Source: G963665545 sp963665545
GTDB lineage: Bacteria; Pseudomonadota; Gammaproteobacteria; Xanthomonadales; SZUA-36
Length of the DNA: 64,000 nt
Assembly (NCBI GenBank): GCA_963665545.2
Contig: CAXXKZ010000011.1
Location: 620,001-684,000, forward strand
Direction of reading: 5' to 3'
Every line of letters starts with the position of its first letter. The stretch's first letter is position 1. The position numbers and the translations under genes were made by a program. The notes under the pieces were generated by a model that was not told the DNA's origin, did not search any database, and saw only the letters and a program-made list of their open reading frames with translations. Below, piece by piece: positions 1-8,736 of the stretch.

Positions 1-1589
1 CCACAGGGCCGAAGCATCCTCCCGTTCGCAACATCACGATGGGTGACTTTTTGAAAGAGGCCGCCGATGCGGTGCCCCAGCGAATCGCACTGATTGCCGG
101 TAACGCAGATCCCGGGCAAAGGCGTCAATGGACCTACGCCGAACTCTACGACGAATCTGTTCGCACAGCCCATGCATTTCGTGGACGTTTCGAGCCGGGC
201 GTGCGGGTGGCCATCTGGGCGCCCAATGTGCCGGAATGGATTTCTATCGAATTTGGCGCCGCCATGGCCGGCATTATCCTGGTCACCGTCAATCCCGCCT
301 TTCAAGCCAGGGAAGTCGAATATGTCATCAATCAATCGAAAAGCGCCGGCATCCTGGTATTTACAAATTTTCGTGGCAATCCGATGCTCGAAATCGTGGA
401 AGACATTCGCGGCCAGTGCCCGACGCTGCGGGACGTCATCAAACTGGAGCGATGGGATGAGTTTCTGGCGTCCGAGGACAAGTCAGATCAAACTTTGCCC
501 GAGGTCAAGCCCGACGATGCGGTGATGATCCAGTACACATTCGGCACCACCGGTTTTCCAAAGGGTGCGCTGTTGCACCACCGAGGACTGGTGAACAATG
601 GTGCGCATTCGATGGACGGCATCGGGGTCCGGCAAGGCGCAGTTTGGCTGACCATGATGCCATTGTTTCATACCGGTGGATGCGTGATGTGTGTCCTGGG
701 CTCAGTTGCCGTGCGCGCAACGCAGGTGTTGATGGAGGCGTTTGATCCCGGCCTGGCGTTGGAATTGTGCGAAATCTACCGGGGCGAGGCCCTATTGGGC
801 GTACCCACGATGCTGATCGCGATGCTGGAGCACCCTTCCTTTGCAAAGCGCGACCTTTCTCCCCTCACATCAATCTGTTCCGGCGGATCGACGGTTCCTG
901 CCGCCCTGGTGCAGAGGCTGGAGAGTGGACTGGGCGCTTCGTTCGTCATTGTATTTGGCCAGACGGAGTGCTCGCCGGTTGCTTCGATGACTCGGCCTGA
1001 CGATTCCACGCATGACAAAGCCAACACCATCGGCAGACCCATGCCCAATGTCGAAATCAAGATAATCGATCCGGACAACAGTGCAACCCGGCCCCTGGGG
1101 GAAGTCGGTGAATTTTGCACCCGAGGCTACCACGTCATGCACGAATATTTTGATATGCCCGAGGCCACCGCAGCCACCATCGACGAAGAAGGCTGGTTGC
1201 ACACCGGCGATTTGTGCGCCATGGATGAGCGCGGCTACTGTACCGTCTAGGGGCGGCTGAAAGACATGATTATTCGGGGCGGTGAAAACATCTACCCACG
1301 TGAAATTGAGGATTTGCTTTATCAGCACGAGGCTGTCGGAGAGGCCGCGGTGGTGGGGCTGCCTGATGACAAATTCGGAGAGATTGTCGGTGCCTTTATC
1401 CGACCTGCGCCCGGTCACCGGGTCGACCGAAATATCCTGTTTCAGTACTTGCGCGACCATTTATCACCTCAGAAGACGCCCGTCATTTGGGTGGCGTTGG
1501 ACGAATTTCCCCTCACCGGATCAGGCAAAATCCAGAAATTCCGCCTTCGCGATATGTGGCAGGCGGGATCGCTGCAGCCACTTCCCTGA
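1..1589 (+). pseudogene. Fatty-acyl-CoA synthetase (AMP-binding), 5'-partial, interrupted by in-frame TAG
   Basis: ANL-superfamily acyl-CoA ligase that would form acyl-AMP and then acyl-CoA. The frame is open to the left edge, and a normal N-terminal phrase (VRNITMGDFLKEAA) spans the first ATG at 39, so the true start lies outside the window. Visible motifs are the P-loop (YTFGTTGFPKG), FGQTECSP, GWLHTGD, and, beyond the break, KDMIIRGGENIYPREIE and the catalytic-lysine loop LTGSGKIQK. A TAG at 1248-1250 sits between GYCTV and GRLKD in the same frame; family members usually have a sense codon here, and CAG is one change away. The P-loop Ser is Phe (TTC at 540-542). Both differences fit C-to-T changes, which suggests an inactive gene. 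Confidence 0.85.
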
Positions 1590-1672
1590 ACGAGAGGTCG
1601 AGCCAGGGCTTATGAGCACCGAACCCCCTATCCGCCAGCGCCTCTGGGGCTTCACCTTCTTCGCGCTGCGAT

Positions 1673-2488
1673 ATGATTGAATTACTAACTTTGGCGCTTG
1701 CGATGTTGATCACGGGCGTGGTCGGCGGCCTTCTCGCCGGACTGTTGGGCGTAGGCGGCGGAATTATCATTGTTCCAATGCTGGAGGCGGCGCTGAGTTT
1801 TCTGCAAGTGGATTCCACCATTCGCATGCATGTGGCCGTCGGTACTTCTCTGGCCATCATTATTCCGACATCGCTGTCCTCTTCCAGGGCGCATTTCAAG
1901 CGCGGTTCAGTAGATATGACCCTGGTCAAGAGTTGGGCGCCGTGGATCTTTCTCGGAGCGTTGGCCGGCACCTATATTGCCAGTATGCTTTCAAGCCGTG
2001 TGCTTACCGGAATTTTTGCTGTCATTGCGCTGGTGGTGGCGACCCGCATGATGCTGCCATTGAGCAATTATTCACTAAGAAGAAGCATCCCCCAGGGCAT
2101 CGCCGGGTTTCCAATCCCGACCTGCATCGGATTCCTTTCATCCATGATGGGCATCGGAGGCGGTTCATTCAGCGTGCCGGTCATGACCCTTTACGGTGCG
2201 CCCATCCACCGTGCCGTCGGAACCGCCGCGCTGATCGGATTGATCATTGCAGTGCCCGGGACGCTGGGGTTCATGTTCGCCGGCCTGGGCAATGAATTGC
2301 TGCCATTGGGAAGCTTTGGCTACGTTAATCTGGTGGGCTTGGCCCTGATTGCCCCCACATCGGTTCTTGCGGCGCCCTGGGGCGCGAAACTGGCACACGC
2401 GACAGGCAAGCGGCAATTGACTCTGCTGTTCGGCATTTTCCTGCTGCTGGTCTCGGTCCGGATGTTCATGAGTTCCTTCTTTCTCTAG
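1673..2488 (+). CDS. TauE/SafE-family sulfite/sulfonate exporter-like membrane protein
   Basis: A 271-residue, strongly hydrophobic protein of the TauE/SafE (DUF81) family, whose characterised members export sulfite, sulfoacetate or related anions across the inner membrane. Both diagnostic glycine-rich repeats are visible: GGLLAGLLGVGGGIIIVPML near residues 18-37 and FLSSMMGIGGGSFSVPVM near 155-172, each starting one half of the inverted-repeat fold. About eight membrane segments can be read, and the length is normal. The ATG at 1673 begins directly with a membrane helix. It follows the broken acyl-CoA synthetase by 83 bases on the same strand. The substrate cannot be told from sequence. Confidence 0.85.
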   Translation: MIELLTLALAMLITGVVGGLLAGLLGVGGGIIIVPMLEAALSFLQVDSTIRMHVAVGTSLAIIIPTSLSSSRAHFKRGSVDMTLVKSWAPWIFLGALAGTYIASMLSSRVLTGIFAVIALVVATRMMLPLSNYSLRRSIPQGIAGFPIPTCIGFLSSMMGIGGGSFSVPVMTLYGAPIHRAVGTAALIGLIIAVPGTLGFMFAGLGNELLPLGSFGYVNLVGLALIAPTSVLAAPWGAKLAHATGKRQLTLLFGIFLLLVSVRMFMSSFFL

Positions 2489-2548
2489 GGCTTCTGACCA
2501 GATGTTTCAGGAATGCGCCGACCTGGCAATCCTGTCAAAATGGTTGCT

Positions 2549-3139
2549 ATGAAACGGTTCGAAACGGTCGATCACTATATTGCGAGCGCCACCCAGTGGC
2601 AGGACGAGCTGCGGCAACTGCGCGAGGTACTGCTTTCAACCGGTCTGACCGAAGAAGTTAAGTGGGGCGCGCCATGCTATACCCACAGGGGCAAGAATGT
2701 TGTGGGCATGAGCGGCTTTAAGTCTTACTTCGGGCTCTGGTACCACCAGGGCGCGCTGCTTAAGGACGACAAGAAAGTGCTGATGAACGCCCAGGAGGGC
2801 AAAACCAGAGCGCTCCGGCAATGGCGCATGTCCGCCGCAACCGATATCAAGCCATCAATCATCAAGCGCTATATCACAGAATCGGTCCAATATCTCGATG
2901 CCGGCAAGGAAATAAAGGCGGAACGCAACAAGCCGATCATTGTGCCGCCGCACCTCCAGGCAGCGTTTGAAGCGCATTCCGGGGCACAGCAGGCCTACTC
3001 AAAACTGCGGCCCGGCTTACAACGAGAGTATGCCGACTACGTTGCGGACGCCAAGCGCGAAGACACCAAACTGAAACGAATCGACAAAATCCTGCCGATG
3101 ATACTCGAGGGTGTCGGGCTCAACGACAAGTACCGTTAG
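2549..3139 (+). CDS. YdeI-like DUF1801 protein
   Basis: A soluble protein of about 196 residues. The start is taken at the ATG of MKRFETVDHYI, because upstream in-frame residues do not look conserved. The N-terminal part (about residues 1-115) has the DUF1801/YdhG fold signature: WGAPCYTHRGKNVVGM and FGLWYHQGALL. The C-terminal part carries the YdeI/OmpD-associated helical segment (PPHLQAAFEAHSGAQQAYSKL). Family members are small iron-chaperone-like or bacteriocin-protection proteins with poorly defined roles. It stands alone, followed by a repeat-rich gene-free stretch. Confidence 0.8.
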   Translation: MKRFETVDHYIASATQWQDELRQLREVLLSTGLTEEVKWGAPCYTHRGKNVVGMSGFKSYFGLWYHQGALLKDDKKVLMNAQEGKTRALRQWRMSAATDIKPSIIKRYITESVQYLDAGKEIKAERNKPIIVPPHLQAAFEAHSGAQQAYSKLRPGLQREYADYVADAKREDTKLKRIDKILPMILEGVGLNDKYR

Positions 3140-3296
3140 CCCGCTTCGAATCATAGCTAATGCTGTGATATCTGAGGTGATTTACCAAACTGCTTCGCCA
3201 GCTACACTGCAAATTCCGGATCCTTGGCGAAATATGCGGGTTAGCTGTGAATTCCAGCAACGTTGTTCACACTTGAAGCTCGGTGCCATCGTTACC

Positions 3297-3505
3297 GCAA
3301 AGTGTCGTGAGGGGGTTGCGGTTCGCTCCTGGCGGATGGCCCTACGGGCTTCCCTCACTCCTCCGCGCTTGGTGGGTCGGCTCCAACGGAACTTCCTGTT
3401 CCGTGTCGCCTCGCTGGTCCATCCATGGACCAGCGACCCAGTCGCTTGTCGTCCCTCGGCATCCACCTTGATGGAGCGCACCACAACCCCCTCACGACAC
3501 TTTGC
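3297..3505 (+). repeat. Palindrome-ended repeat unit A
   Basis: This 209-base unit has perfect 22-base inverted ends: 3297-3318, starting GCAAAGTGTCGTGAGG, and the complement at 3484-3505. Its core (about 3326-3452) contains CCTGGCGGATGGCCC and a local hairpin around GGTCCATCCATGGACC. The same core appears reversed in unit B. The hairpin differs in sequence between copies while staying self-complementary. Confidence 0.75.
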
Positions 3506-3685
3506 TGCACGGTGCGGCTCTTGGGCTCGCACGACCGCAACCTTCCTGGGGCAGCCAATGGCATGACACACGCGCCAAATCGACGACATTTGTGACCCCT
3601 ATGTGCCATATGTTGGAACAAGCCGGAAAGAGTGACAGTGCTGCTTCCAGGACCCTCTGCCCCGAATTGGCTTGTGCCGGCGGTA

Positions 3686-3891
3686 GGAAAGTCCCATGAG
3701 CGGGCTGCTGGCCGCGACTTCAAGGATGCTGAGCGCCGCACAAGCGACTGGGTCGCCGAGCCATGAATGGCTCGGCGAGGCGCGAGGGAACAGGATGTTC
3801 CCTGAAGCCGACCCACAAAGCGCGGAGAAGTGAGGGTAGCCCGCAGGGCCATCCGCCAGGAGTGGGCAGCAGTCCGCTCATGGGACTTTCC
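3686..3891 (-). repeat. Palindrome-ended repeat unit B, inverted relative to unit A
   Basis: This 206-base unit has perfect 18-base inverted ends: GGAAAGTCCCATGAGCGG at 3686-3703 and its complement at 3874-3891. These ends are unrelated to those of unit A. The reverse complement of its interior matches unit A's core over roughly 130 bases with scattered differences (for example GGCGGATGGCCCTGCGGG against GGCGGATGGCCCTACGGG). Its central hairpin is GAGCCATGAATGGCTC where unit A has a different self-complementary sequence. Confidence 0.7.
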
Positions 3892-3945
3892 GGAGGTAAT
3901 GTAGGCATCGTTTCCTGGTGTATGCAACGTTGCTGGAATTCAGAA

Positions 3946-4434
3946 TTAGCCCGTTACAGTCTTCCACCGGGTCAGGCTTTGCTCAGGCCAGTAATCGCTG
4001 CGGCGATAGTATTGCTGCACGCTCGGAGAACCGAGCGGAATCTGCACCCAGGGTTGCTTGGACTCAACATAGATGTGAATATCCGGCGACAGGCCATGCC
4101 CGGCATCCAGGGTACCGACACGCACAAAGGCAATCTTCTCGCCCGCACCAGAGTAGTGGCTCCATACCGCGATTCGGCAGTCTGGGCAGCGGATGAATTC
4201 CTGCCCGTAACCGCTGTTGGAGGGGGTTGCCACGTGCTCAGGCTCGCCTTGCAAAAGCGTCACCCGGTCACTTTCAATCATCGCGTTGAGCGCGAAAGCG
4301 CCGCCGGTCTCTCGCTGGCACCAATGGCAGTGGCAACAATGCACAAAGAGTGGATCTGATTCCATCCGGAAGCGCACAGCCCCGCAGGCACAGCCGCCTT
4401 CATACTTTCCGATTGGTTCGCCTGTCCTATTCAT
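3946..4434 (-). CDS. GFA/CENP-V-type zinc-binding protein
   Basis: A protein of about 162 residues with the glutathione-dependent formaldehyde-activating (GFA) fold. Zinc ligands are visible as GGCACGAVRF near the N-terminus, CCHCHWCQRETGGAF, and CPDCRIAVW further on. The family includes formaldehyde-glutathione adduct lyases, but most members are uncharacterised. The start is taken at the ATG of MNRTGEPIGKYEGGC; an upstream in-frame extension looks non-conserved. It is divergent from the following acyl-CoA ligase, and its 3' end abuts the palindromic repeat. Confidence 0.85.
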   Translation of the reverse strand: MNRTGEPIGKYEGGCACGAVRFRMESDPLFVHCCHCHWCQRETGGAFALNAMIESDRVTLLQGEPEHVATPSNSGYGQEFIRCPDCRIAVWSHYSGAGEKIAFVRVGTLDAGHGLSPDIHIYVESKQPWVQIPLGSPSVQQYYRRSDYWPEQSLTRWKTVTG

Positions 4435-4541
4435 CACCCATTGTAAGGCAAGATTGGGCCAGGGATTATATGTATCGTGGCAACCCTGTAGCATGGCAAT
4501 AGTTCCCTACCACCTGGTGTACTTTTTTTGGAGATTCACTG

Positions 4542-6179
4542 ATGTTGAGATCAATGCAGGACAAGCCGATCAACCTGGTCTCGATTCTTCAACACGCGGG
4601 CCGTTGGCATGGCGAGCAGGAGATTGTCACCAATACCGTGGAAGGGGGTGTTCACCGGCAGACCTATGCCGAAACCATGAACGGGGCCACCAAACTTGCG
4701 TCGAGGCTCGCTGGTATAGGCATCAAACTGGGGGACCGCATCGGCACGCTGGCCTGGAACACTCATCGCCACATGGAAATTTGGTACGCCGTATCCGGCT
4801 CCGGCGCAATCTGCCATACGGTTAATCCCCGCCTGTTTCCGGAACAGCTCATATTCATCATCAATCACGCCCAGGACCGCGTACTGTTCATTGACCTGAC
4901 TTTTGTAGATCTGCTCGGCAGCTTGCTGGCTGATCTTCCTTCGGTGCAAGTGGTTGTCATCATGACTGATCGGGCACACATGCCCGACACCTCGGCCTGG
5001 GATGTAGCGGGAATTCATTGCTACGAGGACTTCATTTCTGATGGTTCCGATGGCGCCGCGGAATTCGACTGGCCGGAATTGGATGAGCGGACCGGCTCTT
5101 CGCTGTGCTACACCTCGGGCACTACGGGTGACCCCAAGGGCGTGCTGTACACCCATCGCGCCAACTTGCTGCACGCCTACGCCGCCTGCGGCGGAGACTG
5201 CTTCAACATCTCTGCCGCTGATTCTGTGCTGATGGTTGTGCCCATGTTTCACGCCAATTCCTGGGGCCTGGCCTACTCGGTACCCATGACCGGCTGTAAA
5301 CTGGTGTTACCGGGGCCCCACATGGACGGGGCCAGCATCCATGGCCAGATTGAACGCGAGCAAGTGACCATAGCCGCCGCGGTGCCGACCGTCTGGAATA
5401 TGTTGATTGGCTATCTCAATGAGACCGGGGCAAGCCTGGACAGCCTGCAGCAAGTCGCCATCGGCGGAGCTGCCGTGCCCCGCTCGATGATCCAGGAATT
5501 TGATGAAAAGTACGGCGTGGACGTCATTCACGCCTGGGGCATGACCGAAATGAGCCCGATAGGCACGATCAATCGGCCGAAGCCCTTTATGGCTGATCTG
5601 AGCCAGGATGAGCGGCTGGATATTCGTTCCAAGCAAGGCCGGCCACCTTTTGGTGTTGATCTGAAGATCGTTGATGATGATGACAATGTCCTGCCCCATG
5701 ATGGAGAGACCTTCGGCCGATTGCTCTGCCGCGGCCCATGGATCATTGAGCGCTATTACCTGGCCGAGGAATCTGCGCTGGAGGACGGCTGGTTCGATAC
5801 CGGTGATGTAGCGACGATTGATCAATATGGCTATATGCAGATCACTGACCGGGCCAAGGACGTGATCAAGTCCGGCGGTGAATGGATCAGCTCGGCAGAT
5901 CTGGAGAATGCAGCCGTGGCGCATCCGGCAGTCGCCATGGCGGCTTGTATCGGGGCGACCCACCCCAAGTGGGACGAGCGACCGATCCTTTTGATCAAAG
6001 TGGTGGAAGGCGCCGCAACGCCCAGCGATGATGACATGCGCGCGTTGCTCGCCGAGTCCTTTGCCAAGTGGCAGTTGCCGGACGCGGTGATCCAGGTGCC
6101 TGACATTCCCCTCACGGCGACCGGCAAGATCGACAAGAAGCCGCTGCGCGCGAAATATCAAGACTACCTGATCAGATAA
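4542..6179 (+). CDS. Medium/long-chain acyl-CoA ligase (AlkK/FadD3-like)
   Basis: An intact ANL-superfamily ligase of 545 residues, the usual length for AlkK-type enzymes. It activates a fatty or other carboxylic acid through acyl-AMP to the CoA thioester in the cytoplasm. Motifs in order: CYTSGTTGDPKGVLYTH (P-loop), VPMFHANSWG, HAWGMTEMSP, GWFDTGDVATID, then the hinge and C-terminal lobe DRAKDVIKSGGEWISSADLE, and the catalytic lysine in LTATGKIDKKPLR. The form SGGEWISS is typical of the AlkK branch. GGAG lies 8 bases upstream of the ATG. The agmatinase-family gene follows after 76 bases. The substrate is not predictable beyond a medium or long chain acid. Confidence 0.9.
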   Translation: MLRSMQDKPINLVSILQHAGRWHGEQEIVTNTVEGGVHRQTYAETMNGATKLASRLAGIGIKLGDRIGTLAWNTHRHMEIWYAVSGSGAICHTVNPRLFPEQLIFIINHAQDRVLFIDLTFVDLLGSLLADLPSVQVVVIMTDRAHMPDTSAWDVAGIHCYEDFISDGSDGAAEFDWPELDERTGSSLCYTSGTTGDPKGVLYTHRANLLHAYAACGGDCFNISAADSVLMVVPMFHANSWGLAYSVPMTGCKLVLPGPHMDGASIHGQIEREQVTIAAAVPTVWNMLIGYLNETGASLDSLQQVAIGGAAVPRSMIQEFDEKYGVDVIHAWGMTEMSPIGTINRPKPFMADLSQDERLDIRSKQGRPPFGVDLKIVDDDDNVLPHDGETFGRLLCRGPWIIERYYLAEESALEDGWFDTGDVATIDQYGYMQITDRAKDVIKSGGEWISSADLENAAVAHPAVAMAACIGATHPKWDERPILLIKVVEGAATPSDDDMRALLAESFAKWQLPDAVIQVPDIPLTATGKIDKKPLRAKYQDYLIR

Positions 6180-6255
6180 CAGCACAGGTTCAATCGTGCC
6201 GGAAATCGAGTGACGGCGTACTGAACGGCCGGGAATTGAACAACTGGAGCAAAGC

Positions 6256-7205
6256 ATGAGCAACTGGCAAGATACAAAGCACAACCCGCAAACAGCCCCA
6301 CGCTTCACGGAAATTGCGACGTTCATGCGATGTCCATTGGCCGACAGCGCTGAGAATGTGGATATTGCTCTGATTGGTGTGCCCTACGATGGCGGCGTTA
6401 CCAACCGCCCCGGCGCACGTCATGGCCCGCGCGAAATCCGCAATTCGTCAAGCCTAATGCGGACCATTCACCATGTCACTCGTTTCAATCCCTTTGAAGC
6501 CTGCCGGATCGTCGATCTTGGTGACGTGCGGTTTTCAGGAATGTTCGACCCGGCTACCGTGGCCAGCGAAATTGAAGCCTTTTACCAGCATGTTGTGGCG
6601 GCAGGTGCCATACCATTATCTGCCGGCGGCGATCATTCCATCAGTTACCCAATCCTGCGGGTGCTGGGCCGTGACGAACCCGTCAGCATGGTCCATATTG
6701 ATGCCCACACCGACACCTGGGGGCCATTTCAGGGCTGTAAGTTCCACCACGGCGCGCCGTTTAGATTAGCGGTCGAAGACGGCGTGCTCGACCCCAAACG
6801 CACGGTACAGATCGGCATTCGCGGCGGCCAGGCAGTAACCGAGGGTTGGGACTTCTCGGAGCAAAGCGGCATGCGGGTGATCTTTATGGAAGAGTTCACG
6901 GCCATGGGCGTCGACGCCGTCATTGCCGAAGCACGCCGGGTTGTCGGAGATGGGCCAACGTACATCTCCTTCGACGTCGACGGCCTCGACCCGGTATATG
7001 CGCCGGGCACTGGCACGCCGGAAATTGGAGGCATTACGACCATTGAGGCCCAGGCGCTGCTGCGTGGTCTGAGCGGCCTGAACCTGATCGGCGGCGACGT
7101 CGTCGAAGTCGCCCCACCTTTAGCGACCAGACCGGTAACACAGCGCTGGTCGGTGCAACCCTGATGTTCGAGATTCTGTGTTTGTTGGCACAATCGCACA
7201 GTTAA
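6256..7205 (+). pseudogene. Agmatinase/ureohydrolase-family enzyme with 3' frameshift
   Basis: Arginase-superfamily enzyme that hydrolyses a guanidino group to urea using two Mn ions. Metal-binding motifs are all present: GGDHSI, HIDAHTDTW and SFDVDGLDPVYAPGTGTPEIGG. The frame as it stands ends at 7164 after a non-family tail. At 7119-7121 (CCTTTAGCG) a lost T would restore the expected ending, and the next frame reads TGNTALVGATLMFEILCLLA to a TAA at 7203-7205, exactly the family C-terminus. The lesion removes the last helix but not the metal site. It may be a real mutation or a homopolymer error. Agmatine and guanidinobutyrate are possible substrates. Confidence 0.85.
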
Positions 7206-7530
7206 CGGGGCTGTGACCCCTACTTCGTGCTATATTGGTGGCTTGAAGTCTACTGGTGCGTCATCCAAGAACAGCTCGGACGCTCGCTTCTGATTACTCT
7301 GATAGGCTTGGTTCCAGCTTCTTTCGGCCAGTGAAGGCGGGGAAGTACAGAGCCAATGAGTGGCTAACCCGGCGCGATCTGCGTCAGGCTTACAACAAGG
7401 ACAAGTGAATTTGCTTCATAGATTGGGCATCTACGCTTATGCGTGATTGCGCCGAATAAGCAAGCTGGATTGTGTTGTAACCCGGATGTGTCGAACCAGG
7501 ACACACCCGCATTTTACCAAGGGTAGCAAC
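7206..7530. other. Gap with a coding-like remnant
   Basis: No complete gene is seen. From about 7254 to 7408 one forward frame reads as plausible protein (…GSSFFRPVKAGKYRANEW, ending in YNKDK before TGA at 7406-7408) but lacks a convincing start and matches no family I recognise. It may be the 3' end of a decayed gene. Confidence 0.3.
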
Positions 7531-7722
7531 GTGCTTGATTCTAACTTACTTTGGGGCATTGTCCTGCTGATGGCATTTCTCGGATTGATTGCCGATCTGA
7601 TCGTTCAAAGCAAACTATTCGGACGGCCAAGACATCACTACCGCCATGTGCCCGAGCACATGCGTCAGACGGGCTCGCTGAACACGACAAACCGGAAACA
7701 TATCGACTGGTATAGATTCTGA
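7531..7722 (+). CDS. Small single-helix membrane protein, unknown
   Basis: A 63-residue product if started at the GTG at 7531; an in-frame TTG at 7447 would add 28 unconvincing residues. One hydrophobic segment (LLWGIVLLMAFLGLIADLIV) is followed by a basic, His/Arg-rich tail. Upstream GGGTAGC is at best a weak ribosome site. The gene sits beside the damaged actP locus on the opposite strand. No function is assigned, and the gene itself is uncertain. Confidence 0.35.
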   Translation: MLDSNLLWGIVLLMAFLGLIADLIVQSKLFGRPRHHYRHVPEHMRQTGSLNTTNRKHIDWYRF

Positions 7723-7758
7723 GAGCCGGGCCGGCGCCTAGCCAGCTATTTGCACCAG

Positions 7759-7967
7759 CTATCCGCGCCGGCTATCGGGGCCCGATCTCTGACCGTATCC
7801 ATTGCCCATCAAATGATTGGTGTTCGGCGATAGCACGCTGGCTTGTGTCTGTTGGTAGGGATACACCGGCTCCTCGAAGCCCAGTATTGATTCCCATACC
7901 GTGGGCCCCAGCGTGACCAGTATCAGTGCGGTGGCAAGCCCCGCATAGCCGCCGGCAAGTGCACCGC
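7759..7967 (-). pseudogene. Detached C-terminal fragment of the ActP-like symporter
   Basis: Reading leftward, this segment encodes GALAGGYAGLATALILVTLG and continues through ESILGFEEPVYPYQQ, which is the ordinary C-terminal stretch of acetate/solute symporters. The main actP frame to the right loses this sequence after TVW. The upstream 90 bases of this fragment duplicate 8737-8826. The fragment has no start of its own and is a by-product of the insertion between the two copies. Confidence 0.75.
7878..7967. repeat. 90-bp direct repeat, copy 1
   Basis: Matches 8737-8826 with two substitutions (GATTCCC/GATACCC and CAGTGCGG/CAGCGCGG). Both copies encode the same piece of the symporter C-terminus, and they bracket a 769-base foreign-looking segment. 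Confidence 0.9.
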
Positions 7968-8736
7968 CAGGGTGATGTCGCCCGGCTACTCGACGTGTCC
8001 TCAGTGCAGTGGCCAGCTGGGAGGCCGGTCGCCGCCAGATGCCGCGTCGGCACTGGCTGGCCTACCAGGCGCACGTTGACGAGGAGATTGCAGCTAATGA
8101 ATCGACGTAAATTGTTCAAACGAATCGTAACCCCCGACAAGTTACTCTTGTGCATTTTCTTATCTGGGTGTGTTTCATTGCCTGTAACTGAATTAAACCA
8201 GTTAGCGCCTGTTGACTGTCGTGCACATGGTGTATTGGTTGATGATGAACAGTTAGCCACTGGTCAGATTATTAATGGTCCTGTAATTCGATCTACAACC
8301 TTGATGCGGGTAGAAAGGGAGTGTGGAGATTATTATCCTATTGGGATTACAGGTTGTGCTGTACCACAGGGACAGGAAAAATACGTTATTTGGGATTCAT
8401 TCGGTAAATGTGGAATTCGACATGAAGCTTGTCACGCACGATACCAAATCGCTACACATACGACTGAGTACGTAATTGAATGGATAACAGGGGATATTTG
8501 GGCAGGCTGTCCGGTGCGTTCGATGGTGGTAAAAGGATGACCACCCCAACCCCTAAAAAGCGCATGAGTGATAATCCAGTTACTTCACCCGCCGCACCCA
8601 GGCCAACAGCGCCTATAACGCGCTGACCCAGGCTACCGGAGCACACCATCACCCTGGAATCCGGCAAAACGGTAGAAATCGGCTTGTGATGGTTGCTATG
8701 GATGACGATGAACCAATCAGACCGTAAGGTTTTGGG
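7968..8736. mobile_element. Inserted segment between duplicated symporter ends, phage-like remnant
   Basis: This segment separates the two 90-bp copies and breaks the symporter. It holds a lipoprotein gene of clearly lower GC than its surroundings. On its left, an open frame without a start ends in HWLAYQAHVDEEIAANEST, overlapping that gene's start. On its right, fragments such as TRRTQANSAYNALTQAT and HTITLESGKTVEIGL lie in two frames. These look like ends of small phage or integrative-element genes, but no integrase or transposase is present, so the origin is inferred. Confidence 0.5.
8097..8540 (+). CDS. Putative lipoprotein of foreign origin
   Basis: A 147-residue product starting at the ATG after GAGGAG (about 10 bases upstream). 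The N-terminus is basic (MNRRKLFKR), then a hydrophobic stretch ends in the lipobox LSGC, predicting lipidation at that cysteine and export. The mature part is cysteine-rich and includes CGIRHEACHARYQ. Codon use is strikingly AT-rich compared with every neighbour, supporting recent transfer. It lies alone between the duplicated symporter fragments. I do not recognise the family; a phage lysis or superinfection-exclusion lipoprotein is one possibility. Confidence 0.6.
   Translation: MNRRKLFKRIVTPDKLLLCIFLSGCVSLPVTELNQLAPVDCRAHGVLVDDEQLATGQIINGPVIRSTTLMRVERECGDYYPIGITGCAVPQGQEKYVIWDSFGKCGIRHEACHARYQIATHTTEYVIEWITGDIWAGCPVRSMVVKG

Larger units (their letters stand above)
3248..3942. repeat. Composite palindromic repeat element bounded by an 18-bp inverted repeat
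   Basis: A 695-base gene-free block. Its ends are a perfect inverted repeat, TGAATTCCAGCAACGTTG at 3248-3265 with its complement at 3925-3942. Inside are two shorter palindrome-ended units of about 207 bases lying in opposite orientation (separate entries) with related cores. Reading frames across the block follow the repeats and resemble no protein. The right end lies 3 bases from the stop codon of the GFA gene. It could be a MITE-like non-autonomous element or a nested pair of dispersed repeats. No transposase is encoded inside. Confidence 0.75.
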
